This document shows, piece by piece, positions 12,901-25,470 of a DNA stretch of 64,000 nt. Positions within the stretch are counted from its first letter, which is position 1. Each line of letters starts with the position of its first letter. Below the pieces are notes generated by a model that saw only the letters and a list, made by a program, of their open reading frames with translations, searched no databases and was not told the DNA's origin. This stretch comes from Bombus terrestris (taxonomy: Eukaryota > Arthropoda > Insecta > Hymenoptera > Apidae). The stretch covers positions 4,774,001 to 4,838,000 of the forward strand of contig NC_063276.1 of NCBI RefSeq assembly GCF_910591885.1, in the 5' to 3' direction. The position numbers and the translations under genes are program-made.

Positions 12901-14151
12901 GAACTATGGATTTTTGGTGAAATAAGAAAAATAAACGACTGAACAGAGGAAAAGTGAGCGGACGTTTTTAGGGATTTTGATGTCATTTGGTGTCTTTGGG
13001 TGTTGGAAGGTGAAAAAGAAGTATAGTTTGTAGAAGAAGAGGATTAGACTTTTCTTTAGACTTCCTTTTAAGCGAGACACGTGTATAAGACGATTATTGC
13101 AATAATTGCAATGATTCTTCGATACAAAGTGCTGGTACATTCCATATGAAATCCAGTAAAATTTAAAATTTTGTAAATGTCAATAAAATTCCAATATTCT
13201 GAATAAAAAAAATCTTAGATCGAAATACTCGATAAGAAAATGCTGTATTGGATACGTGTTCAATTTTTAAATCTGAAATACATTTTTAACTGACATGAAA
13301 TTTTCCGAAGGTTTAATCGAGCTCTTGAATGTTTGACCGTGTCTTCGATAGTTTATTACACTACTACTACTAGATACGCGATATACATATTATGCGATTT
13401 TCTATTATCGTTTTACGTAGTCGATGGGAATAACAATTGAAAGCACAATTTGTTGGAACACGAAATTTCTTGGAAGAACCGATGAAACGTAACTCGTTCA
13501 ATTGTACGAGTGCATCGATCCGTATATTCGGCACGCAAATTTGAAGAAGTCAATTATCGTTCTCAGACGTGATAATTGCATGAAAATTGTACGAAACCGA
13601 ACGTACGAGTAAAGCTTACTAGGCAAATAGAAGCAACAACGATTTGTTAAAAGTTTGCACGATTATTTGAAACGATAAATTGTTAAATGGCTCGTGTTAC
13701 GAGGAAATTCGTTCGATTCGAGTTTACTCCTATTCACGATGGCAATTCATTCAATAGTTTTCAATTATTCACAACTATGGCGTGTACAGTAGTACTCAGT
13801 TACAATGACGAGCCATTCAATGCATCGAGCAAACGCATAGGCGTTCGTCGTTTGATTGTTTCGATCAGTCATGTTTTAAACAGAACATTTTTTATTATAT
13901 CAATTATTTAATTGATATTATATATTCGTCCATTCCAAGCTGCTAACCATTTTCTATTATTTCCAGTATATTAGTTATCTAATTAATTAGTTCCAATAGT
14001 AGTTTCACAGTTTTCAATTCTATACAACAAACATTCCCTCTGCCAATTCGATAAATTCATTTTTATAAATTTCCTGTAAATGTGTCAAAATTCGCGATAT
14101 ATCCATTTTAAATTATACGAAACCAGTGATAATAATTCTTCAAGTACTCAC

Positions 14152-14308
14152 CTTTAACCGTCCAAAGAATGCCCTGCGCGCCCCCAAGCGTTAAACCGAT
14201 TGGTAATAAGAATAACCAGCACGAAGAAGCACAAATTATCAAAGCAAACGAGATCGACATAACCAAAGCGCGATCGTTCTCGTGGCAAACGCGACACTGA
14301 TCAAGCAT
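14152..14308 (-). CDS. Proximal alternative first coding exon (1B) encoding a signal peptide
   Basis: This ATG-initiated exon encodes 52 residues plus one base and ends at a good donor (TTAAAG|GTGAGTACTT, GT at 14151-14150). The phase is 1, the same as exon 1A, so it can join exon 2 through the same split valine codon (WTVK-V-SGTT). Residues 1-16 are polar with three cysteines or basic residues (MLDQCRVCHENDRALV). Residues 17-42 are strongly hydrophobic (MSISFALIICASSCW then LFLLPIGLTL), followed by GGAQG, a plausible signal-peptidase site after Ala44. A second Met at residue 17 would give a more conventional signal peptide. Intron length to exon 2 is 8.4 kb. The simplest reading is a second promoter producing a secreted isoform, as in vertebrate collagen XVIII, which has two promoters. 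An uncleaved signal anchor is possible. Confidence 0.78.
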
Positions 14309-14351
14309 CGAAATATGGGGAGTCCCCGGTTGCTAGCAGCACGCGCCACAT
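14301..14351 (-). other. Upstream ORF overlapping the exon 1B start codon (16 codons)
   Basis: ATG at 14351-14349 (context AAAATGTGG) opens a 16-codon frame (MWRVLLATGDSPYFDA) whose TGA at 14303-14301 overlaps the exon 1B coding start (ATG at 14308-14306) in another frame. Any transcript starting upstream of 14351 would contain it. This arrangement often lowers initiation at the main ATG or shifts it to the next one, here Met17 of exon 1B. Confidence 0.5.
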
Positions 14352-14620
14352 TTTCGTTTCGCGCGGCGGCCAGGATCGGATTTCGAGACCACGCGTTGTT
14401 TTTTTTAACGTGGCGTGATTTTACGCGTAGGATTACGCGAGATCATTGAAATTTCTCGTAACAGGCCGCAACGTGAGGAAGGTGGATATAAGATATTCTT
14501 GAACGTCGATGGAATTTAACCATAGAATACCATAATGCTGACAAAAATCGGCCTCCTCGTGAGAACTAGCGAAGTTCGATCATTGGTGACCAGGGTCAAG
14601 GTCGTTGTGGTTAACTTGCC
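14309..14620 (-). promoter_or_regulatory. Candidate proximal promoter of exon 1B
   Basis: A CpG-rich stretch (GCGCGGCGGCC and GCGTCGCGGCGCC within it) begins right at exon 1B and extends about 400 bp upstream, in contrast to the AT-rich flanks. It contains GTCAAGGTCG at about 14595-14604, an FTZ-F1/ERR-type monomer site, roughly 290 bp from the start codon. No TATA box is obvious at a sensible distance. The promoter role is inferred from position. Confidence 0.45.
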
Positions 14621-15226
14621 CTGGTCGATAGTCTTGGAATATTACTCGCGTCGCGGCGCCACGCGACTTTCGTGCCCACATTATGGTTTTCCCCATGAAT
14701 ATCAACATCAACCCTTTTATAGTGTGGTAAGAAATGTGAATTTTAACTCTTTCATAATGGAAGAAAAGTAACACAAAAATAATGAAAATTTGCTCGGCAG
14801 GATATTTTGACGTTAATATATTTTTATAAAATTGGAATCTATTCAAATTACTTTATGTATGTACGTACATTTTGTCGATGGATATTTTACCATTTTAAGC
14901 GAGTTGGAACTCGAATACTCTCAGCTGAAGACTATTACCGGCGTTAATTTCGGAAGTTTTGGCAAGCTCGCATGAAATTAACACAAAGGAAATCATGTTT
15001 CCGCGATGGCGACGATCGATCGCGCCACGCCGCACAAAAGCGCCGTGATTGAGGAAAGTATTAACGTTAAGGCGGCCTTTTTCAGGCTGCAAAGGCGATT
15101 AAACAGGGTTGTGCCAGTTGGTAGTGGCCTTGTCGACGCCGTTTCATCAATTGTCGAACGCAAAGACGTTTAAACAAAAGACGTCGTTGCATAATCGAAA
15201 ACCGAACATTAAACTTTTCAATACAA

Positions 15227-15252
15227 CTCTCTCTCTCTCTCTCTCTCTCTCT
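15227..15252 (+). repeat. (CT)n microsatellite
   Basis: About thirteen uninterrupted CT units. Confidence 0.95.
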
Positions 15253-17589
15253 TTATTCCATCTTCCTTCCCAAACCAAAATTCCAATTACATTTTGAAAA
15301 TCAAAAGATATTATCCTACGTTCAATGATATTCTCCGCTCTCCACTTTTCAATAATATTCAACGAAATCTCTAAAATAAATCCTAAATCCTAGAAAGAAT
15401 TCCCACGGTTACACCTAATTCCAGTTTCCTCAAACAAGGTGGTAGCCCGGTGGTCAATATCCTGAAAGACGAAAAGTCAAACAGTCAAATAATAAAGAAA
15501 AGGACCTTCTTGCTTTTACCTAGCGTTTACCTAGACGTTATCAACCTTCGAGGTTCGTTATCTAAGGAACGCCACACCAGACTACGATAAGGATCTTGAG
15601 ATTTTTAAGACAGAGGTTAGAGATTAGAACGAAAGATAAGAGAGGTATGGGAACAGGTACATGTTATACAGGTCTCTTGTAGCGGTCGGACGAACGGTAT
15701 TTAACTTGACGTGTCAATATTTGGCGATAATCGGCACCTGTGTACACGTTTGCCTAAAGAGATTAGGCTATTTTACCCCGTGGTCGAACGTGTGTTCGCG
15801 AGTTTCAGTCAGGTGCTGCGCCACGACGAAGGCCCCACGTATATTTAAATCCACCATGTGCTATTCTTAATGGAGGTGTTGCTCGATCGGCCAGTCGCGC
15901 GGGAATTCAGCCTTTGTCGTTCCTTTGGTGTTGGGCTTCATGGCATTTCGAGCCATTGCACGACCTAACCTCAACATTTTCTATGGTTACTTCCAACCGA
16001 ACTATTTTGCTTGAATAAACGATACAAATCGTTACATACAAATGGCGTGTGAGTAAATATGTTTGACTGAACCGTTGACTAAGGTAATAAAAAACTAGAT
16101 TTCGAAGTATTCGTGGATTTCTCGCGTGCTTCAGTTCGCTATCGTTAGTTCGTGGATAATTACGAAAGTTTAAACATGGTTTAGTAATAGACTGTCGATC
16201 TTTACGCGATTATGGAATATTTGAAAGCGAAAACATGTAGAAATGCAAATAAATGAAACATAACAATGATATACAAATTATAATACTTGGTAGAATATAT
16301 AGTACGTAAAATAATTATTATCCGTTTCAGTTCTATTCAAACGAGATTAATGAGTTGTAATTTAGAAAATTTTGTTACGAAAGAGTTAAAAATGGTACGT
16401 TATACAGGCTTTTCTTTTACATTAGTGTAATTTTACTTTACTTACTATGATGATATTAATTGGAGCCTTAATTAAATTTGTTCAAATATCGTTACTACCA
16501 CGAATCATAGCTATGGCGTAGAACAGAATAAAAAGTTAAACTACGTGTTTTAAAATTCGGCAAATTCGTCCCAAAATTATTGCAGCGGCCTGTAATCCAA
16601 CGGTGGCAATTTGTGGTTAATAATACGGCAGAATACATAAACATCGTTGGAAAAATGTTCAAACTGGACTTGAATTCATGGCAAGGCTGCTCGAGAAACA
16701 TCGTGTGTCAGAGTCGAATTTTTATCGTGCAATCCACTCTGCGGTCGCGTGCCACGTTTACGTTAAAGAGTAACACGAAAACTTTGTGTGTGAAAAATTT
16801 ATGACACGTCGTTACGTAAATCAGCGGTGTATTTTCGTCTATACGATCGATGGAATACCCATACAGGAAAGAACTTGCCTCGAAACCCCCATTAAGATCG
16901 CATAGTAACAGTTTAAATTCTTATCTTCTACAAGAATCAAATCTACATTTATTTCCCACTATTCCACTATTTATAGATTAACAAAATGAGACTACAATTT
17001 GTTTGTTTTCATGATTTTTTACTATCTAGAATAAAAAATGATTTTTATTTAACACCTATTTCCACGTTATTAAATTTCACACGAGCCATAAATTTTGATA
17101 ATCCGTTCGGAAGCCATATTGATCAACTATATAACCTCAAAAGTGGAAACAAGGAACGATATTACAAATATTATTTTGGGATCGATTATTGTCCGTGTAA
17201 CTTTCTTACGATAGACAATTTTATGGACTATAGACTTTTTTATTTTGTCAATGTTAAACATTAATCGTGCATTCAGTCGATAAAATTGAGAAATTTATAA
17301 AAGTTAATAAGTTTGGTTATTCTAAGAGATTCATCGTCATCACGTAAATTCCTTATAATACTTCTTTTCTTCATTTTCTTATTTTTATTACGTAAGCTGA
17401 TATGTATATCGTACAAATATGTGTCAACTCGAATTAGGAGCACCCTAACCTATAAACTGCTACCATCGTATCGTACTGACTCTACGAATCTAATCGATAC
17501 TCCCCTGACATGGCATAATTTTGAAAATCACTATGCCACGAATAAAATCGCCAAAATCAAAACGACAAATAAAATTCTCTCGATAAAGG

Positions 17590-17880
17590 GGTTAGAGTCG
17601 CGAGTTCCTCGAAGGGGTTGAAAGGTCAAAGTCACCGTGGCGCCAATGGCAGAGACGCTGGCCGTCAGACAGAAAAGAAAGGCGACGAGACGCGACAGAG
17701 ACGACGATGAGAATGCGTGTTTCACAGGCGCAACAAAAGACTTTACGAGCCGACTACTATTTTCGAGGAGCGTGCGCGACCGCGCCAGCGTCGAACAGCG
17801 TCGTTTGACGAGAGGACACAGAACACCGGCCGTGTCGCGATTCTTTCCTCTCTATTTCCCAAAATGAAACCATTTCGACA
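17590..17880. other. CpG-rich island, no supported exon
   Basis: The minus strand reads a signal-peptide-like stretch, but it has no ATG and its only donor-like site is weak and out of phase. Treated as non-coding. Confidence 0.35.
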
Positions 17881-18380
17881 CGAGAGAACGCACGCCCCTT
17901 TTCCATCCTGCTACTATTCGTGGTACAATCTGTCAGTTTGTGAATCCCTGCAACCTTTGATCTACATATTTCTAGAATGGATTCACATCTGGAGCAAATG
18001 CATTATCTTTTGGCATTTAGTAGCACCGATATAAACACGTACATGATTTATCGTACAGAAAGAACATTTCTAACCTTCTATAAATGAAACTCCTTCTCTT
18101 TATAAATGTTTTCAACCGTCTGAATTGAAGGATTAGAGCAATTTGCACTTCCAATGAATATTGATGGAGTTTGTATTGGAATTAATACGGTATCGAGAGA
18201 TGCGCAATTCGATCATTGGATGTTGGATTTTTTCAAAATAAATCCGAGTAAATAAGACCGTGATCTTGATAACTGAATTGCGATTGAGTTAATACCGTAC
18301 ATCTTAACATATTCGATCAATTAACACTGAAGTTTTTCGTTCAGTTGGTCAAATCTTCTAACATCACATACGTTGATATA

Positions 18381-18793
18381 CAGGATGTATCATAATCGCT
18401 TCAGCAATAGACAGGGGGTACAGAAACAATGAAAATGATTCATAGGAACCTGTGTCCTTGTTTCAAAGTTATAGCCATTTTTGTGTTTCAATAATCCGGA
18501 ACTGGTTACCTTCGTAAAAGGTACTCGGAATGGCCACCCACGATCTGTGTTATTCGACATACACTTGAAATTTTTGAAAAATTGCGAAAAATTGACACGA
18601 CGACTACTGGATTGCATGCACGGACCAATGCCATTTCGCGCACCTTTTATGAAGAGTAGGCAGTTGCAGATTATTGAAACACAAACGTGGCTATAACTTT
18701 GAAACAAGGATATATGTTCTTATGAACTTTTTCATTACTTGTATGCCTCCTGTCCGCTTTTGACGTGGGTCCCCCATCTTATGATACACCCTG
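18381..18793. mobile_element. 413-bp foldback-type inverted-repeat element
   Basis: The ends are CAGGATGTATCATAA (left) and the inverse of CAGGGTGTATCATAA (right), flanked by TA on both sides (18379-18380, 18794-18795). The inverted arms run at least 18381-18497 and 18669-18793. They include matching blocks such as TTTCAAAGTTATAGCCA and its complement, and a weaker match continues inward. No transposase is present, so it is non-autonomous. The superfamily is not certain; the TA duplication allows Tc1/mariner. Confidence 0.82.
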
Positions 18794-21700
18794 TATAGTG
18801 TTATTAGATGTATTTAGTTTTGCTGTCAGTGTGCATAACATTGAAAGATCGTCTTGTAATTGATGAAGATAGATTGGCATATCATAAGGCAACATGTGTT
18901 TCAAGTTTACAAAAATAGAAGTTACTTTATCATCAGTTAACTTTGAGGTTAGGTTCATTAGGTAGCTCTCCATGTTGGCGTCTCAATTGGTCCTGATTAT
19001 CCAGAAACCACAATTTCTTCGATGAATTTTGCACGCTGAAGGGATTTAACTGTCGTTCGAATGTCTACACAATGTCAAAGCCACCATATCGCGTCGATTC
19101 TATCGGTACTCTTGTTCCGTCAAGATCAGAGGCGAGTCCCAACGATCCATACACACCAGCGATCCATAATTCGCGTCAGGCGCACGTGCCGTTGCAATTG
19201 GCTGGTCTGCGTTACCCTCAGGATCTCAACTCTGTCACGAGCACAGCAACGAGATATCGTAAATTCCAGCTTGTCACCGACAACGAATAAACCACCTCTG
19301 TATCCGTAATCCCTTCCTTATTCCCTCGTTTCTCATTTCCGTCAGTGTACGCGATTTTTCCAGTCGTTTTTTCCTGCCCTATATCAACGTTGACGTTTCG
19401 TTCAATTGGACAATGTAGAATGCATGTTATTGGTACGTGACGATGCAGCGTAGAACTCGTCTTATTGAAGATCTTTCAGAGAATTTGTTGGATTTGCAAA
19501 TTTAGAAATGAACGAATTTTAATGAAATAACTTCTTTCTGTTAACACGCGGAATATGAGATTCTAGTTGGTAAGAATAATTTATAGCGCGTCGTGACTCC
19601 AGTTTCGTTTAGATCTGATTTAAGTGAAACTTTTCTTACTGGAGATACGTAACAGAATTTGTTGAATTTATCGATTTAAAAATGAATAAAGTTCTATTAA
19701 ATTTCCCAGATCATAACGCGAGGAATGTGTGTTTACGAGTATTAACGGTAAAGTAGTGATTTATGGTTTTATGATTTCCTTGATAGAGGTGTTCGGTAAC
19801 TGCGTGCGTAGGATAAAATTAGGAGGAAAAATATGAGGCGATAGACATCGAGACGTGTGGTTTTATTAGGCGTTCGAAATAGGTCGTTCACTTTCAAACG
19901 ATCGACATCGTGGGAATATTTTATAGGGATTTGTCACGAGGAACCATAACAAGACATTGACTTCCAATCGTACTGTCAATCAATAAAATCTTGCACGACA
20001 GGGAATGATTTTAAGCTGTCATAAAATCTATTAATAATAATCGAATTTTAGCAGGTAAAAATTGATCATAGCTTTTGTAGCTATACAATGATTTTCAGAT
20101 GGTCGTATCTTTTATATCGGATTAATAACTACAATTTCATCATGAGATCGATAAATTACACAGACGACAAGTGGAATTTAATATTGGCGTCGATCTTAAA
20201 GAGGGATGGCTATTGACCAAAAATCGTTTCTTAGGCGAGAGCAATGAGAAGGAAAAAGATATAAAAAGTTTGGAAGACCTTTTAATGGGTCATAACGGGT
20301 TCATTGTATTTAAAGTGGCGAAGGTTATCGCATCTTATTAATAGCAACCCATAAGAGATTAAGCGAAACTCGTTGCCGGAACGTGAAAATAGCGACTTCT
20401 TTTCGTAAACGTTAGAATGGATCAATCGATAACGAACAAATTATTCTCGGTGTCTTTCAATAAATTACGTATGACTTGCTATTTCTCAACTTATTACCAT
20501 TTTAGAAATATTAAAAATAAAATGTTCAATGGAAACAAAGATAAAGTACTTTTCGAAACATCAAAGTTCAAAAAGAATTTCTCTGACTTCATTCGTGAAA
20601 GATAAAAAATCAATCTAAATATCTCGTATATTTCGAAAGACGCTTTGGAATTCTCTATAGATGGTGGAGTTTCAAATTCGCGGTTTCAGCCATTTAAATA
20701 GTCCTCTAGCCACGGAATCGAAGCGTTCGTCACAGTGATCGATTTCTATCGGTCAATTTTTAAACGTCTCTCAAATATTTAATCGCGTAGCATACGTAAC
20801 GCGTATCGACGACCACGATGGAAGTCCGACAGTTGCGCCGATTTTATCCACGGCCTTGCACGAAATACGAGAGCCATTCTCGCGTTGAAACACTAGCTGG
20901 TAACTAGATTTCTGGTGACAGAACGGTCTCAGTAATCGTGAAACGTGAAAACATTCAGAATGGACGAAGATATTCATATGAAGATGAGGAATCAAATCTT
21001 CTCTGTTCTCTTTAATAATTTATATCAGAATTATTCAATCTAATTAAAAATCAAATTAATCAATTTCACTTTCCAAATATTTTTTATTTGTTGGTTGACT
21101 TCTTGTAAGTTTATGTAACTTGAGAGTCATACGAGTATATGACATATGAGTATATGTTTGAATTTTTTCAAATTTTATTTTATGACTGTATTATCGTTGG
21201 TATCAAATGATTTTTTTTTAATTTCCAGTTCCTATATTTCAGATTACATTAAAAAATTCTAACAAATTGTAACATTTTTTTAAATAAGAATCAGACTTCT
21301 ATAAAGTTTACATTTGTTTCTATTAATGTATACTGATATATACTAATAATATACTATTTTATGTTATCCGCCTAATAAGATTATCTTTTATATTTCGCAT
21401 TATTTTATTTCTAGGAAACAAAATGGCTAACTTCAAAGAAAACGATCAGTTTAGCTTGTACATAGCTCATCGTTATCCTCTGCAAACGCAATAGACACTG
21501 TGTTTGACATTACCAGAATGATAATCACAATCAAACACAGCTTTGATGTAGATAGGATGACAAATAGCGCAACCTTAATTCATGTACATATATTTCAAAG
21601 CGTGAAACACAACCTAAATTCGTTCGTAGGTAAATTCGTTTCGTTTTCGAGCATCAAGTTCGTTATTAAGTATACAAAGTTGATAAATGCGTTTTTCCCA

Positions 21701-21947
21701 CTGGCAAAATTAGCTAGACGATGACAAATTACTTTCTTCCTCAGTGAGGGTACACTGAACGGGATATACTATCGCGATAGCAACACTCTCTGGGTAGAAG
21801 TATACTCGATACTCGTACGTGAAAAGATACGTGTGTTCGAAAGCAGTTCACTTGAAGCACGGCCATTTGGAACTTGTTCATGGCGTAAAAGGAAAGCACT
21901 TCCGGGGAAGGAGTCAATCCGGAAGCGCGCTAAAAGCCTGCTTGGAA

Positions 21948-22645
21948 ATTGAAGTACGGCATTCCTTTAAAATCTTCTCTATGATTACGCTATTCCCGCA
22001 CGTTCAATAGCGACGCTACTCGTCGAATAAATTTGAGAAACTCAAAATCATTATTCCCTCTCTCCCGTCTCCCGTCTCTCTGTTTCCGATAAACAGCTGC
22101 GTTAAAATTAAATCAAAGAAATTCGAATTAATTTTTAATTACGTGTAAAGTCATACTTCTGTGACTAGATAGACATTTGTTCCGTCTATTACGTGCAAAA
22201 CAATGTGCGTTAAATAAATAAAATTTGTGATTCTACCAGCTAGAATAAATGTCGTGGTATATTACAAAATGTTGAACTACTTCAAGAAAAACTCTACATC
22301 TTTATTTATGTATATTCGTGACCTGGAGACTGCTATTACGCAGAAATATTCTAAATAAGGAAAGGTACATATTATTGTACCCTTGAATATACATTATGTT
22401 TTGGGTTGTAAGGTCTAGGAATAAAAAAACTAACAAGCAGATTTCTATTTATGCTACCTGTAGCCTCTAGCCAAAGCTATAAGCTTAACTTTTTTGGTAA
22501 TGTCCTTTTGCTATAAATATATGAACTAAGAGAGTAAGGATCTGAATCAGCATAAACTTATATTTATACTTTTAATTATTTCAATATGCTTTTCTATTAC
22601 AAATTCATCCACTCGTTCTTCAATCAGTCAACCTCAACCTCAACA
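21948..22645 (+). mobile_element. LTR-like dispersed repeat, copy 1 (about 698 bp)
   Basis: It is near-identical by eye to 46736-47432 along its whole length, from GGAAATTGAAGTACGGC to CCTCAACCTCAACA. It contains a TATA-box-like GCTATAAATATATGA at about 22511-22525 followed by TAAGGATCTGAATCAGC, and AATAAA motifs. This layout is compatible with the U3-R-U5 of a retrotransposon LTR. I could not find a target-site duplication or an internal region, so the class is not proven. The element may begin further left (about 21740-21947), where this copy has sequence the second copy lacks. Confidence 0.65.
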
Positions 22646-22739
22646 AAAAATGATAGAGCAATAATAATAATAATCTATCCAACACCATGGTTTCCAAATA
22701 TAACAATGATTATACTATGTACTGCAGGATGCATCATTC

Positions 22740-23270
22740 ACGCGGCTTCTTTCCTAAATTCGTACGAATCACTTCCGCAGCCTTGCCACCCTCGTATTTA
22801 CAGTATCGAAACGACATAGGGGAGTGAGACTTGCTCGAGGGGGTGGCTCGATTGATCCCGTAGGATGAACAAAGTGGAAGTCGTCGCTTAAAGGTACCCT
22901 TCAAGAAAATCCCCATGGAGGAAGCGACCGTACGCGAAAAAGGGAGCGATGGAGACAATTTTCGCGCGATTCATTCCTTCCCTTGACGAATCCACGGCTT
23001 CTCCAGCCCCTCTTGCCGCTTGTAAGAGAAAGAACACCAGCAGAGGCTCTCTTTATTCCTCCAACAGCAACGGTGAAATCTCGAGCGCCCCCTCGACGCG
23101 CCCTGACCACTCGATAATGAGCAATTCGCTCTCCATTTCCCAGCCTTTTGTGCCGCCCTTGGTTGACGCGTGCCGCGTGTCCACACCCCTCCTGTGACGC
23201 TCTGACGCTCCTCCTGGAACCGCCGTATGTTCGTTAGCCCGCTTCGTTTCGTTTCATTTGGGGCGGCGCT
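22740..23270. other. CpG-rich island between the LTR-like repeat and the 23.3-kb tandem array
   Basis: GC content is high on both sides of 23100 and several frames are open on both strands. No domain is recognised. Candidate regulatory DNA. Confidence 0.35.
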
Positions 23271-23910
23271 GCCTGAATTTCGGCGGATCAGCGGGAATCC
23301 CCGGTGGATGCATAGTGGCAGAGATTATTTTCTGGCAGATTTTTGGTAGAAACGAGGCTTCCTTAAGGTTAAAGAGAATTAGGTTTCTTTGTCTGTCTTC
23401 CATTTTATTCATAAGGTAGGAAGGAAGCGAAGGATTTGTAGAATTTTCTCTGAAACGAGGCTTTCTTAATTTTGCCAAATTGTTGGGAATCCCCGGTGAG
23501 CTCATAGCATTAGAGGTTATGTCCTGCAAGATTTTTGATAGAGGCAAGACTTTCTGGGAGTTAGGGTGACTTACATCCATTTTCTCCTTTACATTTGTTT
23601 ATGATTGAAGGGAAGAATTTTTTTAAGTGTAGAATTTTGTTTAATCTGAATTTTGGTAGATTGATGGAAATCACCTTGTAAGATCGGAAATCGTTTCTAC
23701 AAAGCTTTTAGTCGAACTGGATATTACGCGTGTTCTGGCTTTGGAGATTACACAGAGTTAGGCATTTTTTGTATTTCAAGATCAAATTCGGAAAGAGTAG
23801 AGTTTCGTTACAGATGATACTATCTAAACCTCGATAAATCAACGAGACTCCCATTAGATGGATAGCGTTAAAGTTTTATCCTGGTAGGATAAAAGCTTCT
23901 AGGGATTAAT
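23270..23910 (+). repeat. Decayed tandem array, three to four units of about 180-200 bp
   Basis: GGGAATCCCCGGTGGATGCA near 23290 recurs as GGGAATCCCCGGTGAGCTCA near 23488, and in weaker form near 23660 and 23840. Each is followed by a CATAG...AGAGATTAT-like segment and a GATTTTTGRTAGA segment. Preceding TAGAATTTTNTCTGAA blocks also recur. Confidence 0.6.
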
Positions 23911-25179
23911 GATACTTTTTCTTAGTGATGGCAGCCACGTAAATATTTTCTTGCCCTCTAGGGTATAGCGAAAGAAGTTTATAAAATGAAGGTAAATATC
24001 GAAGCCTTAAAACGTGAAGCAAAATAAACTGTATGATTGAGTGACATATAGCCATCCAAGAGACTTATTTGAATATTCTGTTTCTTGTGACACATTCTAC
24101 TTTCCCTTGATATACATTTCATAAATCTACTAAACAATTCAAGAGAAAACAGCGTGTTCAAGTATTAAGGCCCGTTTCCAAGTAAATTGCCCCGATAAAA
24201 ATCAATGAAAGACTCATCACTGACAGACATAAAATAAAGCAAGTTCTGAAAAGAACGTCATTCCTCTACCTTCTGTTTAATCTACGTACATCAATCTAAC
24301 TTTCAAAGATCACAAATCTTCTTTCAACATTCGTCATATGAATTTTACATTCGAGCAACGACAATTAAATAGTCTTTATTTTATTTGATCCTGCCGTTTC
24401 TATTAGCTGTCAATCATAGTCGATGTTACACACTTCAGAGTTGATTGAGGACAGTCGATGAGACACTCGAGGACGAAGCCACTGCGACTCGCCCTTTAAA
24501 TAATCGACAAACCTGTCCCTTCAATAATCAATGCCGCCCCACGGTGGTTACGTTCACAGAAAATGTTCAACGAGACCGAATTAACCCTGATGTGCTAAAA
24601 GTGTCAGCGTGAAATCGTAATGGCTTGTTTTCAATTGGCGAACTTGAACTAAGGATACTCGATGAGTTGCATCGTGAATTACTAAAATATCATAAATATT
24701 TCACGATTATTACACATAACGAAGTAACGTTAATCGATTGACGGTTATTAGTTGAATTGACTATAATAAAATTGTCGTACATGTTGTACAATAATGATTG
24801 CAATTTCTAATATTTATTTTAATTCGAACTTAAATTCTAATATAATCATAGTTGAAGAGTTGGAGTGATAACTTACGTAATGGTCAGAAGTAGAAATTTT
24901 CCACACGAACGAAAGACATATACAATTAATTGTGACGCGTGTTTATCGTGTCAACAGATTGAAATTGATAATGATTAAATATATTGAAAATAAGATGTTT
25001 ATTATAACGTTTAGACGATCACAATTTCGATTCTATTTTTTCATTTGTATTCATAAAAATTTGAGCTTACATAAATATCTGTCCAAGTGTAATTAGAAAT
25101 GACAGAAAAGTTGAAAATTATGCAGCGAACGATTGAACTGGTTTCAAGATAATTCGCTTCTGGTAAAAATCGAGTTTCT

Positions 25180-25470
25180 CGTTCGTTTCTTTTACACGCG
25201 CGCATATATCCATACCGACGAGATTTTTAACGAGAAAATTTGTTTGCTGCGAGGCTGAAAAGACCTGTGCGCGCAATTATCGAGAGCAGTTCGAATCCTT
25301 TTCATCACGAACACCCGTGTTAACCAATTACCTCGACCTTGACCCAGGCTTAGGGTAGTGGCACTCGAATTGGACGCGGAGTGGCGTTCTTCAATTTTTC
25401 ACGCTACTCCTCGCGAATTTTGTTCGCCACCTAACCTGAAATCCGTTTCGCGTTTGAACCTCGGAATGTA
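25180..25470. promoter_or_regulatory. CpG-rich segment with a GTCAAGGTCG site
   Basis: The minus strand contains GGTCAAGGTCG (core 25335-25342), an FTZ-F1/ERR-type monomer site, within about 300 bp of GC-rich sequence in an AT-rich area. Confidence 0.35.

Larger units (their letters stand above)
5729..14151 (-). other. Intron between exon 1B and exon 2 (8.4 kb); also the end of the exon 1A intron
   Basis: The boundaries are the GT at 14151-14150 and the AG at 5730-5729. A plausible branch sequence (TTTAACG) lies about 20 nt before the acceptor. Inside are a (GA)n run near 6.74 kb, a short imperfect tandem array at 7.49-7.67 kb, CpG-rich islands at about 8.7-9.1, 9.6-10.5, 11.2-11.4 and 12.5-12.9 kb, and an alternating purine-pyrimidine tract near 9.9 kb. 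The remaining stretches (5.7-6.7, 7.7-8.7, 10.5-11.2, 11.4-12.5, 12.9-14.1 kb) are AT-rich with no recognisable gene. Confidence 0.75.

Noticed and set aside
17531..17725. Minus-strand frame that looks like a signal peptide (LSRLVAFLFCLTASVSA)
   Set aside because: It starts at GTG with no ATG in frame. The nearest donor-like site (ACG|GTGACT) is weak and in phase 0, so it cannot join exon 2 in frame.
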